Shown: positions 20,101 to 27,790 of the stretch, piece after piece
How the letters are laid out: each line of letters opens with the position of its first letter
How positions within the stretch are numbered: the stretch's first letter is position 1
From: Xanthobacteraceae bacterium
Lineage (GTDB): Bacteria; Pseudomonadota; Alphaproteobacteria; Rhizobiales; Xanthobacteraceae
NCBI GenBank assembly: GCA_031291475.1
Contig: JARLIY010000171.1
Location: forward strand, 56,920 to 120,919
Direction of reading: 5' to 3'
DNA: 64,000 nt
Position numbers and translations under genes: made by a program
Notes under the pieces: model-generated
Told to the model about the DNA's origin: nothing
Seen by the model: the letters and a program-made list of their open reading frames with translations, nothing else
The model's database searches: none

Positions 20101-20589
20101 ATGTTTCGTATTGCTTTCGCAGCCGCGGCCATCGCGGCCGCAGCGTTTGTGATTGTCATTGAGCCTGTGGCGGCGCAGCCGAGACAGGTCCAGGTCGGAC
20201 AGCTCACATGCTCATTGTCGGCGAGTATCGGCCTCATCCTCGGATCGCAAAAGAACGTCAATTGCGTTTTTAGGGCCCAACCTGGTGATCCGGGCGAAAA
20301 CTATACCGGAACCATGACGACGATCGGTGTCGATATCGGCGTAACCACCGGCGGCGTGATTGTCTGGACGGTTTTTGCCGACAGCAGTACCGGCCGCTAC
20401 CAGGGAATGCTCGCCGGCACTTATGCCGGAGCGACGGCGGAAGCGTCGGTCGGGGCCGGCGTGGGTGCCAACGTGCTCGTCGGCGGATCGAACCATACCG
20501 TGACGCTGCAGCCGGTTTCATTGCAGGGGCAGATTGGCCTCGACATCGGTGGCGGGATTGGCGCGCTGGAGCTGCACGCCGCGAACTGA
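20101..20589 (+). CDS. Exported DUF992 family protein
   Basis: 162 residues with a Sec signal peptide (FRIAFAAAAIAAAAFVIVIE, cleavage near VAA-QP) and a DUF992 body: VGQLTCSLSASIGLILGSQK, CVFRAQPGDPGENYTGTM, GVDIGVTTGGVIVWTVFA and a Gly/Ala-rich tail (GATAEASVGAGVGANVLVGG). DUF992 proteins are small periplasmic proteins found widely in Hyphomicrobiales, without known function. Two Cys in the mature part may form a disulfide. GGAGG lies upstream of the ATG. Monocistronic as far as visible. Confidence 0.9.
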   Translation: MFRIAFAAAAIAAAAFVIVIEPVAAQPRQVQVGQLTCSLSASIGLILGSQKNVNCVFRAQPGDPGENYTGTMTTIGVDIGVTTGGVIVWTVFADSSTGRYQGMLAGTYAGATAEASVGAGVGANVLVGGSNHTVTLQPVSLQGQIGLDIGGGIGALELHAAN

Positions 20590-20736
20590 ACGCGGCCAAG
20601 GCCTGTACCGCGCCGCCCGGGCGGGGAGCGGCTGAACCGTTGCGATGTTGCGCCCCTTGACCAGCCCCGGCGCTGCCTGAAACGATAGCGTCACGCGATC
20701 CGCTTCGGAACGACGGGTCAGCGCCGGGAGGCAGTG

Positions 20737-22794
20737 ATGGCAGCCAACGGAAATAGCGCCACGCGTGTGACAGGCCCCCGCTGTGTCGCGCTGGTCGGGC
20801 CCTTCCAAAGCGGCAAGACCACGTTGTTGGAGGCGATCCTCGCCCGTACCGGCGTTATTCCGCGGCAGGGCACGATCGAGGCCGGCAACACGATCGGCGA
20901 CGGCAGCAAGGAAGCGCGCCACCACCGTATGAGCGTCGAGCTCACGGTCGCCACCACCAATTTCATGGGCGACTCCTATACCTTCCTCGATTGCCCGGGG
21001 TCCGTGGAATTCGTCCACGACATGCGCGCGGTGCTGCCGCCGATCGATGCGGCTGTGGTCGTGTGCGAACTGGACGAGAAAAAAGTGCCGCAGCTTCAGC
21101 TCATCATGCGCGAGCTTGAGGACCGGAAAATTCCCCGCATCCTTTTTCTCAACAAGATCGACAAGGCCGATGCGGGCGTCCATGACGTGCTCACGCTGCT
21201 GCACGGGGCCTCGCGCACCAAGCTCATTTTGCGCCAGATCCCGACCTTCTCAGGCGAGATCATCACCGGGTTCGTCGATCTCGCGCTCGAGCGCGCCTTT
21301 GTCTACAAGGAGCACGCTCCCTCGGAAGTGGTCCAACTCGAAGGCGACGCCGCCGACCGCAAGAAGACCGCCCGTTTCTCCATGCTGGAGACGCTCGCCG
21401 ATCATGACGACGAGCTGATGGAGCAATTGCTCGAAGATATCGAGCCGCCGCGCGACAAGGTATTCGACGATCTCACGCGCGAATTGCGCGAAGGGTTGGT
21501 ATGCCCGGTGCTGATGGGGACGGCGACGCGCGCCAACGGAGTCTTGCGGCTCCTCAAGGCGTTGCGCCATGAATCGCCGGGGATCTCCGAGACGGCGAAA
21601 CGCCTCGGCGTGAAGCCCGGATCGGACGCCGTCGCCTACGTGCTCAAGACCCAAAACACGACCCACGGCGGCAAGATGTCGGTTGCGCGCGTGCTCGCGG
21701 GGCAGGCCGGCGACGGCACCACATTCCTGACCGACGATGACGAGGCCGGCCGCATCGCCGGCGTCTTCAAGCTCGTCGGGCAATCGACCGAGAAGCGCGG
21801 CCCCGCGGGCGTCGGCGAAACCGTCGCTTTCGCCAAGCTTGAACAGGCCAAGACCGGCCAAACGCTGACGGCGGGCAAACAGCCGCATCCGGCGGTCGCC
21901 AAGATCGAGCCTTATCCGCCGGTGCTGGCCATCGCCATCTCGGCGAAGGAGCGCAAGGACGACGTCAAGCTCGGCCAGGCGCTCAACCGGCTGGCCGAGG
22001 AAGACCCCTCGATCACCATCGTGCACAATCCGGAAACGCACGAGGTGGTGCTGTGGGGCCAGGGCGAGATGCATCTGCGCGTCACGACCGAACGCCTCGG
22101 GGACCGTTACGGCATCGCCATCGAGCGGCGGCAGCCGAGCGTCGGATACCGCGAGACCATCCGCAAAGGCGTGGTCCAGCGCGGCCGCCACAAGAAGCAA
22201 TCGGGCGGTCATGGCCAATACGGCGACGTCGTGCTCGACATCAAGCCGATGCCGCGCGGCTCAGGCTTTTCCTTCGAGGATAAAATCACGGGCGGCGTCG
22301 TGCCGCGTAACTACATCCCTTCGGTCGAGGAAGGCATTATCGATGCGTTCAAACACGGCCCGCTCGGCTTTCCCGTGGTCGATCTGCACGTGGCGCTGAT
22401 CGACGGCTCGTATCACACGGTGGATTCCTCCGACATGGCGTTCCGCACCGCCGGCCGCATCGGCATCGTCGAAGGATTACCGCAGTGCCAGCCGGTCTTG
22501 CTCGAGCCGATCCATCTAGTCGAGATCGTCTGCCCCAACGAGGCGACGGCGAAAATCAACGCGCTGATGTCCGGACGCCGCGGCCAAATCCTCGGCTTCG
22601 ATACGCGGGAGGGCTGGGAAGGTTGGGACGTGGTGCGCGCCAAGATGCCGGAGGCGGAGATCGGCGACTTGATCGTCGAAATTCGCTCGGCGACCGCCGG
22701 CGCCGGCACGTTCACGTTCAAGTTCGACCATATGGCCGAGCTCACCGGGCGAACCGCGGACCAGATTATCGCTGCGCGCCGCGCCGCGGAGTGA
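20737..22794 (+). CDS. Elongation factor G-like translational GTPase
   Basis: A 685-residue EF-G-family protein with P-loop GPFQSGKTT (residues 21-29), switch II DCPGS (85-89), NKID (139-142) and EF-G domains II-V down to FKFDHMAELTGRTADQII. It is not canonical FusA: EF-G has AHIDAGKTT and DTPGH, whereas here the catalytic His of switch II is Ser and the switch I RGITI region reads RHHRMSVEL. This is the fusA-like paralogue common in alphaproteobacteria, whose role (ribosome recycling or stress translation) is not settled. GGGAG precedes the ATG; a GTG one codon earlier is unlikely. A REP-like palindrome follows it. Confidence 0.9.
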   Translation: MAANGNSATRVTGPRCVALVGPFQSGKTTLLEAILARTGVIPRQGTIEAGNTIGDGSKEARHHRMSVELTVATTNFMGDSYTFLDCPGSVEFVHDMRAVLPPIDAAVVVCELDEKKVPQLQLIMRELEDRKIPRILFLNKIDKADAGVHDVLTLLHGASRTKLILRQIPTFSGEIITGFVDLALERAFVYKEHAPSEVVQLEGDAADRKKTARFSMLETLADHDDELMEQLLEDIEPPRDKVFDDLTRELREGLVCPVLMGTATRANGVLRLLKALRHESPGISETAKRLGVKPGSDAVAYVLKTQNTTHGGKMSVARVLAGQAGDGTTFLTDDDEAGRIAGVFKLVGQSTEKRGPAGVGETVAFAKLEQAKTGQTLTAGKQPHPAVAKIEPYPPVLAIAISAKERKDDVKLGQALNRLAEEDPSITIVHNPETHEVVLWGQGEMHLRVTTERLGDRYGIAIERRQPSVGYRETIRKGVVQRGRHKKQSGGHGQYGDVVLDIKPMPRGSGFSFEDKITGGVVPRNYIPSVEEGIIDAFKHGPLGFPVVDLHVALIDGSYHTVDSSDMAFRTAGRIGIVEGLPQCQPVLLEPIHLVEIVCPNEATAKINALMSGRRGQILGFDTREGWEGWDVVRAKMPEAEIGDLIVEIRSATAGAGTFTFKFDHMAELTGRTADQIIAARRAAE

Positions 22795-22811
22795 CGAACT
22801 TACTTGTCGCG

Positions 22812-22842
22812 CGTCATGGCCGGGCTTGTCGCGGGCATGACG
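22812..22842. repeat. REP-like intergenic palindrome
   Basis: CGTCATGGCC pairs with GGGCATGACG with one mismatch across a GC-rich loop. The wording (CGTCATGGCCGGGCTTGTC) is that of the dispersed palindromic repeats common between genes in Bradyrhizobium relatives. It lies between the EF-G-like gene and DUF1330 and may also end transcription. Confidence 0.6.
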
Positions 22843-22862
22843 AGCAATCCGGGAGATAATCA

Positions 22863-23156
22863 ATGCCTGCTTATTGGATCGCGCACTCCAAGGTCAACGA
22901 TCCGGCCGAGTACAAAAAATACGCCGATCAGGTGCCCGGAATTGTCGCCAAATACGGCGGAAGGTTCCTGGCGCGCGGCGGGCGCTTCCAGGTTTTGGAA
23001 GGGCCGAAGAAGTTTGAACGCTTCGTAGTGACCGAATTCCCGACGCTCGAGCAGGGCGTCGCCTGCTTTAACTCGGATGAGTACCAAAAGGCTGCCGCCT
23101 TCCGCCGCAGCGGCGCCGGCGAGGTCGAGATCGTCATGATCGAGGGGACGAAGTAA
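22863..23156 (+). CDS. DUF1330 domain-containing protein
   Basis: 97 residues, a dimeric alpha-beta barrel fold of the DUF1330 family: YWIAHSKVNDPAEYKKYADQ, the loop YGGRFLARGGRFQVLEGP, FERFVVTEFPTLEQGVACF and an FNSDEYQKAAAFR helix. Small cytoplasmic protein, function not known, possibly a ligand-binding or oxygenase-like fold. GGGAG precedes the ATG. It converges with sciP. Confidence 0.92.
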   Translation: MPAYWIAHSKVNDPAEYKKYADQVPGIVAKYGGRFLARGGRFQVLEGPKKFERFVVTEFPTLEQGVACFNSDEYQKAAAFRRSGAGEVEIVMIEGTK

Positions 23157-23266
23157 CGGCGGTTAGCGCCAAGTTAACAGGCGCCCTTCGTGTGTCGCTG
23201 CCGAAGACGAAGACGCCGGCCCGCGTGGCCGGCGTTGACGGATTGGTAAGGTGGCTTAACCGCGCG

Positions 23267-23542
23267 TTACTGCCGATACTGCTGGATGCGCGTGGTGCGC
23301 AGGCCGGCAAGACCGTGCTGGTCGATCGAATATTGCCAGGACAGAAACTCCTCGACCGTGAGCGTATAGCGGCTGCACGCTTCTTCAAGCGAAAGCAGCC
23401 CGCCGCGAACCGCGGCGACGACTTCCGCCTTACGGCGAATGACCCAACGTTTCGTTCCCGGCGCCGGCAAATCGGCGATTGTCAGGGGCGAACCGTCTGG
23501 CCCGATGACATACTTGACCCTCGGGCGATGGGGCTCGGTCAT
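23267..23542 (-). CDS. sciP: CtrA inhibitor SciP (DUF1153)
   Basis: A 91-residue SciP with the nearly invariant family body: RPRVKYVIGPDGSPLT, ADLPAPGTKRWVIRRKAEVV, GGLLSLEEACSRYTLTVEEF and HGLAGLRTTRIQQYR. In Caulobacter SciP is a small helix-turn-helix protein that binds CtrA, blocks its recruitment of RNA polymerase and also binds DNA, closing the CtrA window of the cell cycle; the gene itself is CtrA-activated. Start at MTEPHRP, eight codons inside the longest frame. A CtrA-like box lies 54-68 bp upstream, and a GANTC (CcrM-type) site is at 23559-23563. Confidence 0.96.
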   Translation of the reverse strand: MTEPHRPRVKYVIGPDGSPLTIADLPAPGTKRWVIRRKAEVVAAVRGGLLSLEEACSRYTLTVEEFLSWQYSIDQHGLAGLRTTRIQQYRQ

Positions 23543-23595
23543 AGCAACACTCTCAACAGACTCCACAAACCAGGCTGGACCTTACGCACGGCGGC

Positions 23596-23610
23596 TTAAA
23601 ATTTGCCTAA
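23596..23610 (-). promoter_or_regulatory. CtrA-like box in the sciP promoter
   Basis: Read on the reverse strand it is TTAG-N7-TTAA, one mismatch from the consensus, 54 bp before the sciP ATG and so near a -35 position. Since sciP is a known CtrA target in Caulobacter, location supports the call. Confidence 0.55.
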
Positions 23611-23886
23611 GCCCAAAGGTCGATTGAAGGGTTTTGCCCGTGCGGAGCATGGGCGGTCGTCGCCTAGACAGCGGCCGGTGGGCCATCGCCAGCCGGCGAG
23701 GCTGGTCTTGGCGTCCCCGATAGGCGGGTAATCGGGGCCGCGATCAATCCCGCCGAGCCGCGACGGTCGTCGGCCCCAGGTGGCGGAGCCAGCGCCCGGC
23801 GCCTATAGTAAGGGCGGGTCGAGGCGATCATCGCGTTTTAACGACCGCGCGATTGGTTGCTGAAAGGGACCGCAAGCCGCACCGCC
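23611..23886. other. GC-rich structured intergenic segment, candidate non-coding RNA or leader
   Basis: Between sciP and mnmA, with no plausible protein. Two perfect hairpins stand close together: CCAGCC (23689-23694) with GGCTGG (23700-23705), loop GGCGA; and CCCCGAT (23715-23721) with ATCGGGG (23731-23737), 9-base loop. The second loop contains GGCGGG (23723-23728), which can pair with CCCGCC at 23749-23754, giving an H-type pseudoknot. I do not recognise an Rfam family. Forward reading would make it an mnmA leader, reverse reading a sciP leader or an independent RNA. Confidence 0.3.
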
Positions 23887-25071
23887 ATGCTGAACAGTCT
23901 CGATATCGAGGGGAAGCCGTCCGACACGCGCGTTGTCGTCGCCATGTCGGGCGGGGTCGATTCGTCGGTGACGGCGGCGCTGCTGGCGGACGCCGGCTAC
24001 GACGTGCTCGGCATCACGCTACAGCTCTACGACCATGGCGCCGCCATGCACCGCAAGGGGGCCTGTTGCGCCGGCCGCGATATTCACGATGCCCGCGCGG
24101 TCGCCGAGCGCATCGGCATTCCGCATTACGTGCTCGATTATGAGAGCCGCTTCAAGGAAGCGGTGATCGATCGCTTCGCCGAAAGCTACGTAGCCGGCGA
24201 GACGCCGGTGCCGTGCCTGGAATGCAACCAGTCGATCAAATTCCGCGACCTGCTGGAGACTGCGCGCGAGCTCGGCGCCAAGGTGCTCGCCACTGGCCAT
24301 TATGTCGCTTCGCGGGCGCTGCCGGGCGGCGGCCGCGCGCTCTATCGGGCGCGCGAGGCCGAGCGCGACCAGAGCTACTTTTTGTTCTCCACCACGTCGG
24401 CGCAGCTCGATCTGCTGCGTTTTCCGCTCGGTGACCGGACCAAGGCGGAGACGCGCGATCTGGCGCGGCGCTTCGGCCTTTCGGTTGCCGACAAGCAGGA
24501 CAGCCAGGACATCTGCTTCGTGCCCGGCGGGCATTACGCCGATATGATCGAGCGCCTGCGGCCGGGGGCTGCCGCGCCGGGAGAGATCGTCGACCTCGAC
24601 GGGCGGGTGCTCGGCCGGCATGACGGCATCATCCATTTCACCGTCGGTCAGAGGCGCGGGCTCGGCGTCGCGACCGGCGTGCCGCTTTACGTCGTACGCC
24701 TCGACGCCGCTCTGCGTCGGGTCGTGGTGGGGCCGCGTGAGGCGCTGCGCACAAGCCGGATCCGCCTGCGCGACCTGAACTGGCTCGGCGACGGCACGGT
24801 CGAAGACGCGCTGGAGAGCCGTCCCGAGGTTTACGTCAAGGTGCGCTCGACGCGTCCGCCGCAACCGGCATGGCTGCGCGGGGGTGCCGACGGCGGCGTT
24901 GATGTCGAACTGATCGGCAGCGAGGACGGCGTGTCGCCGGGTCAGGCGTGTGCTTTTTACGATGCGGCCGACGGCCAGGCCCGCGTCCTGGGTGGCGGCA
25001 TCATTGCGTCTACGGTTGCGGCGCCGATGGCCGAGCGCACATTCAGCGGCAATCTGGCGGCGGCGCACTGA
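23887..25071 (+). CDS. mnmA: tRNA-specific 2-thiouridylase MnmA
   Basis: A 394-residue MnmA, which thiolates U34 of tRNA-Lys, -Glu and -Gln using ATP and a persulfide. The PP-loop is SGGVDSS (residues 21-27); the two catalytic cysteines are Cys113 in PCLECN and Cys210 in [18 protein letters not shown] marks the middle domain and a beta-barrel domain closes the protein ([19 protein letters not shown]). Start at MLNSLDI, the family start; an in-frame TTG ten codons upstream is possible. Followed 34 bp later by pmtA on the same strand. Confidence 0.95.
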   Translation: MLNSLDIEGKPSDTRVVVAMSGGVDSSVTAALLADAGYDVLGITLQLYDHGAAMHRKGACCAGRDIHDARAVAERIGIPHYVLDYESRFKEAVIDRFAESYVAGETPVPCLECNQSIKFRDLLETARELGAKVLATGHYVASRALPGGGRALYRAREAERDQSYFLFSTTSAQLDLLRFPLGDRTKAETRDLARRFGLSVADKQDSQDICFVPGGHYADMIERLRPGAAAPGEIVDLDGRVLGRHDGIIHFTVGQRRGLGVATGVPLYVVRLDAALRRVVVGPREALRTSRIRLRDLNWLGDGTVEDALESRPEVYVKVRSTRPPQPAWLRGGADGGVDVELIGSEDGVSPGQACAFYDAADGQARVLGGGIIASTVAAPMAERTFSGNLAAAH

Positions 25072-25105
25072 TTTCACGGCAGTGCGGCCGCGACGGTAAG
25101 GCGTG

Positions 25106-25789
25106 ATGGCGACGGAACTCGACAACGATACGGTCGCCAGAGCGTATGCCCGCTGGGCCCCGATTTACGATCTCGTCTTCGGCGCGGTGTTCGAGCGCGG
25201 ACGCAAGGCGTCGATCGCCGCGGCCGAGCGCATCGGCGGCCGTATCCTCGAAGTCGGGGTCGGCACCGGGTTGTCGCTGCCAGATTATTCGTGGACCAAC
25301 CGCCTGACCGGTGTCGATCTTTCCGCGCCGATGCTGCGCAAGGCGAAGGCGCGGGTGGCGCAACACCGCCTGACCAATGTCGACGGACTTGCCGTAATGG
25401 ACGCGCAGCATCTCGGCTTCCAGGACGGCGTCTTCGACGTGGTGGTCGCGCAATACGTCATCACCGCGGTGCCGGACCCGGAGGCGACGCTCGACGAATT
25501 CGCGCGCGTGCTCAAGCCCGGCGGCGAGATAATTCTCGTCAACCATCTCGGCGCCGAGTTCGGCTTGCGCGCGGCCTTCGAACAATGGTTTGCGCCGCTG
25601 GCGCGCCGGCTCGGCTGGCGGCCGGAATTCCGCTGGAAGAGGCTGGCGCAATGGGCGGCGCGGCACGGCGGCGTGCGCGTTGTCGAACGGCGCGCCGTGA
25701 CGCCGCTCGGGCACTTCTCGCTGATCCGCTTCGCCCGGCTGGGCCGGCTTGCGAGCGAGCCTCTTACCACCGCCGGCGCGGCGCATTGA
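25106..25789 (+). CDS. pmtA: Phosphatidylethanolamine N-methyltransferase, Rhodobacter type
   Basis: A 227-residue class I SAM methyltransferase. Motif I is ILEVGVGTGLSLP, preceded by AYARWAPIYDLVFGAVFERG, the signature of Rhodobacter-type PmtA; motif II/III include GVDLSAPMLRKAKARV and VVAQYVITAVPDPE, then KPGGEIILVNHL. PmtA methylates phosphatidylethanolamine three times to phosphatidylcholine at the inner membrane, a common lipid route in Hyphomicrobiales. The ATG at 25106 follows an in-frame GTG by one codon; no strong ribosome site. Probably co-transcribed with mnmA. Confidence 0.88.
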   Translation: MATELDNDTVARAYARWAPIYDLVFGAVFERGRKASIAAAERIGGRILEVGVGTGLSLPDYSWTNRLTGVDLSAPMLRKAKARVAQHRLTNVDGLAVMDAQHLGFQDGVFDVVVAQYVITAVPDPEATLDEFARVLKPGGEIILVNHLGAEFGLRAAFEQWFAPLARRLGWRPEFRWKRLAQWAARHGGVRVVERRAVTPLGHFSLIRFARLGRLASEPLTTAGAAH

Positions 25790-25892
25790 CGCCGATATTC
25801 AGGGACTTTTCCGTCGCCGCCGGATGGGATTTGCCCCTTGGAAAGGATCGTGAACTACCCTAAATCTTGCCCGGCCCGACATCCCATGGTTT

Positions 25893-25969
25893 GGCGGAGT
25901 AGCTCAGCTGGTTAGAGCAGCGGAATCATAATCCGTGTGTCGGCGGTTCAAATCCGTCCTCCGCTACCA
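25893..25969 (+). tRNA. tRNA-Met (CAT anticodon), CCA encoded
   Basis: 77 bases with acceptor GGCGGAG/CTCCGCT, D arm GCTC/GAGC, anticodon loop ATCATAA (CAT at the centre) and T arm CGGCGG TTCAAAT CCGTC. The acceptor and the rest fit elongator tRNA-Met of alphaproteobacteria; an initiator would have three GC pairs in the anticodon stem, which is not seen. A tRNA-Ile2 with lysidine is less likely. Confidence 0.93.
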
Positions 25970-26142
25970 AATTCCAGAGCCTGTTCTGCCGCCGATCGCT
26001 CCGCCGATCTCTTCAAAAGATATGCGAAAGCATCGCCGCTCTCCTGCGACAGCGACTTCTAAGCCGGTCGATCTGTGATATTCGGCGCTCGCCGCGCTGG
26101 CAAAACGTGTACGACCAAGACGTGCGCGGCGGAGTAGGCGCC

Positions 26143-27732
26143 TTAGTTGCGCACCGTCGAAATGGAACCGGTGTAGAATGATGCGGAAGCGCCCGCGGTC
26201 TGCACCTTCGGGTCGACGTCCTCGATCCTTGCCAGGATGTCCATAATCGGATCGGCGGCCCAGGCGTGGGTAACAAAGTCCCGGTGCGAGATGTCGCCGG
26301 TGGGCAGGAATGCGACCATCCCTTGCAGGTGGTGGCGGCGGAGTTCCGCGCCGTACGGTATCGACCGTTCGTTGAGCAAGCGTTCGAGATCGGCGTTGTG
26401 GTGCGCCGTGTGCGGCGTGTAAGAGCTCACGAAGAAGGTGGACCTGTTGTCGGCGATCCAATCCGCGAACTTGTCGATCCCGGCGTAGAGCGCATCGAGA
26501 AGGACGACGCCACGGATGCGCGATCTGACGCCGCCGCGATCCAGGACCGACAGGGTCGGGCCGAAGCCGCCGCTATAGGCGACGATCACGATCGGCATTC
26601 GCGCGAAGGCGGCCACACTGAGCGGATCGCCTTGGAGCCGCGCGAGCTTGACGGCCGCTTCGTCGAGGAAGCGTTTGAAGCCGTTCGGCTCCCAGAACTT
26701 CCCGGCGCTGGAATCGGCGGCATCGAAGGCAAATTGCGGGGCCACCAGAACGGCGTTTGCTCCCGCCGCCGTGATTTGCGCCGGTACCTGCTGCCGGTCG
26801 CGCACGTCGCGGGCGAGATTGGCGCCATGGCCGTGAAAGAACACGACCATGACCGCGGGACGCCTTGGGTCGAACCCCGGGGGAATGTGCAAAAGGACGC
26901 GATCGTCGCTGAACGTCTCCGACTCCCAAAGAACGTGGCCGCGGAAGTTGGCGTGGCCGAGCCGGCCTTGTCCGTTCACATTGAGGAACGGCCGGTTCAA
27001 TCCGGGGATCATGCCGTGATAAGGGAAGGGTGCGGTTTCGAAATCGACGAGACTTGTCGCGCCCCCGATCCTGGACGGCATATTCGACGGCGCGCCGTCG
27101 GGCGCAGTTTGCGGGGCGGCGCTCTCAAGCGAGGCCAAACGGACCGGCGGCTTCAGAGCGGGTGGTTTCGCCGCCTGTCTTCTTGGCGCGCGGGCACGTT
27201 CGGCGATCACCATTGATTCGAAGCGGCTCCATTCGCGGGCGACGATGCTGGCGGGAGATTCGCGGCCGGATAAGTTTTTGTCCGGCGGGCTCGCCGGCTG
27301 TGCGCGATCCATGCGCGCATAGGTCGACGTGCCGAAGGCGTCCGATTTTCCGAGGACGGCGTCGGCCTTGCCGGTTGCCGCATAGGCCGCTTGCGCCGGC
27401 GTGACCAGGATGGTGGAGCGGAACTCGTTGAAAATCAGCCAGCACCAGCCGACCGAACCGACAAAGAACAGCACAGCGGAAATCTGCAGCAGATTGCGCT
27501 CGATCGTGTCGCGAAGTGTGTTCGTTCGCGGCTGCGGCTTGCGTGCCGGTTCTAGCCGAGCGCGGGCGCGAGCAACCTGGACGGGGGGCGATGCCTTGCT
27601 CGCGCCGGCAGGCTCAAATCGTCGCCGCAGCTGTGCGTCGCTGTGGAAATGGCGCGCACGCGAAATCGCGGCCGCAGCTGCGGCCGGTTGGCGAAACGCC
27701 TGTGGCGTTGGTCCTCGGACCGTATGTTGCAA
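26143..27732 (-). CDS. Membrane-anchored alpha/beta-hydrolase-like protein, unknown function
   Basis: About 529 residues. The N-terminal ~80 are basic and low in structure (FHSDAQLRRRFEP, RARARLEPARKPQPR), then one transmembrane helix (about 84-108, LLQISAVLFFVGSVGWCWLIF), a Pro/Ala-rich linker, and a C-terminal hydrolase-like domain from about 240: VLLHIPPGFDPRRPAVMVVFF HGHG (oxyanion region), VLVAPQFAFDAADSSAG, and a nucleophile-elbow-like IVAYSGGFGP (Ser in A-Y-S-G-G). Asp and His candidates follow (LLDALYAG, DISHRDFVTHAW). Inner-membrane anchor with periplasmic domain is likely. The start is a TTG preceded by a G-rich stretch and is uncertain. Third in a run after the permease and an exported protein. 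Confidence 0.75.
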   Translation of the reverse strand: MQHTVRGPTPQAFRQPAAAAAAISRARHFHSDAQLRRRFEPAGASKASPPVQVARARARLEPARKPQPRTNTLRDTIERNLLQISAVLFFVGSVGWCWLIFNEFRSTILVTPAQAAYAATGKADAVLGKSDAFGTSTYARMDRAQPASPPDKNLSGRESPASIVAREWSRFESMVIAERARAPRRQAAKPPALKPPVRLASLESAAPQTAPDGAPSNMPSRIGGATSLVDFETAPFPYHGMIPGLNRPFLNVNGQGRLGHANFRGHVLWESETFSDDRVLLHIPPGFDPRRPAVMVVFFHGHGANLARDVRDRQQVPAQITAAGANAVLVAPQFAFDAADSSAGKFWEPNGFKRFLDEAAVKLARLQGDPLSVAAFARMPIVIVAYSGGFGPTLSVLDRGGVRSRIRGVVLLDALYAGIDKFADWIADNRSTFFVSSYTPHTAHHNADLERLLNERSIPYGAELRRHHLQGMVAFLPTGDISHRDFVTHAWAADPIMDILARIEDVDPKVQTAGASASFYTGSISTVRN

Positions 27733-27790
27733 CTATCCCCCCGCCCGACGAATGCAATCTTGACGACGACTATGTCCCCATTTTGACGCG

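Noticed and set aside
21250..22218. 322-codon reverse open frame
   Set aside because: Antisense to the EF-G-like gene and of shadow composition.
23163..23270. Two CtrA-like boxes with one mismatch (23163-23177 and 23256-23270)
   Set aside because: They lie in the convergent gap of DUF1330 and sciP, the second reaching into the sciP stop, with no gene start to serve; chance matches are likely.
24019..25125. 368-codon reverse open frame
   Set aside because: Antisense to mnmA; no recognisable domain.
25970..26142. Possible gene after tRNA-Met
   Set aside because: Short frames only, with no family and no ribosome site; probably non-coding, and no integrase or attachment repeat is seen.
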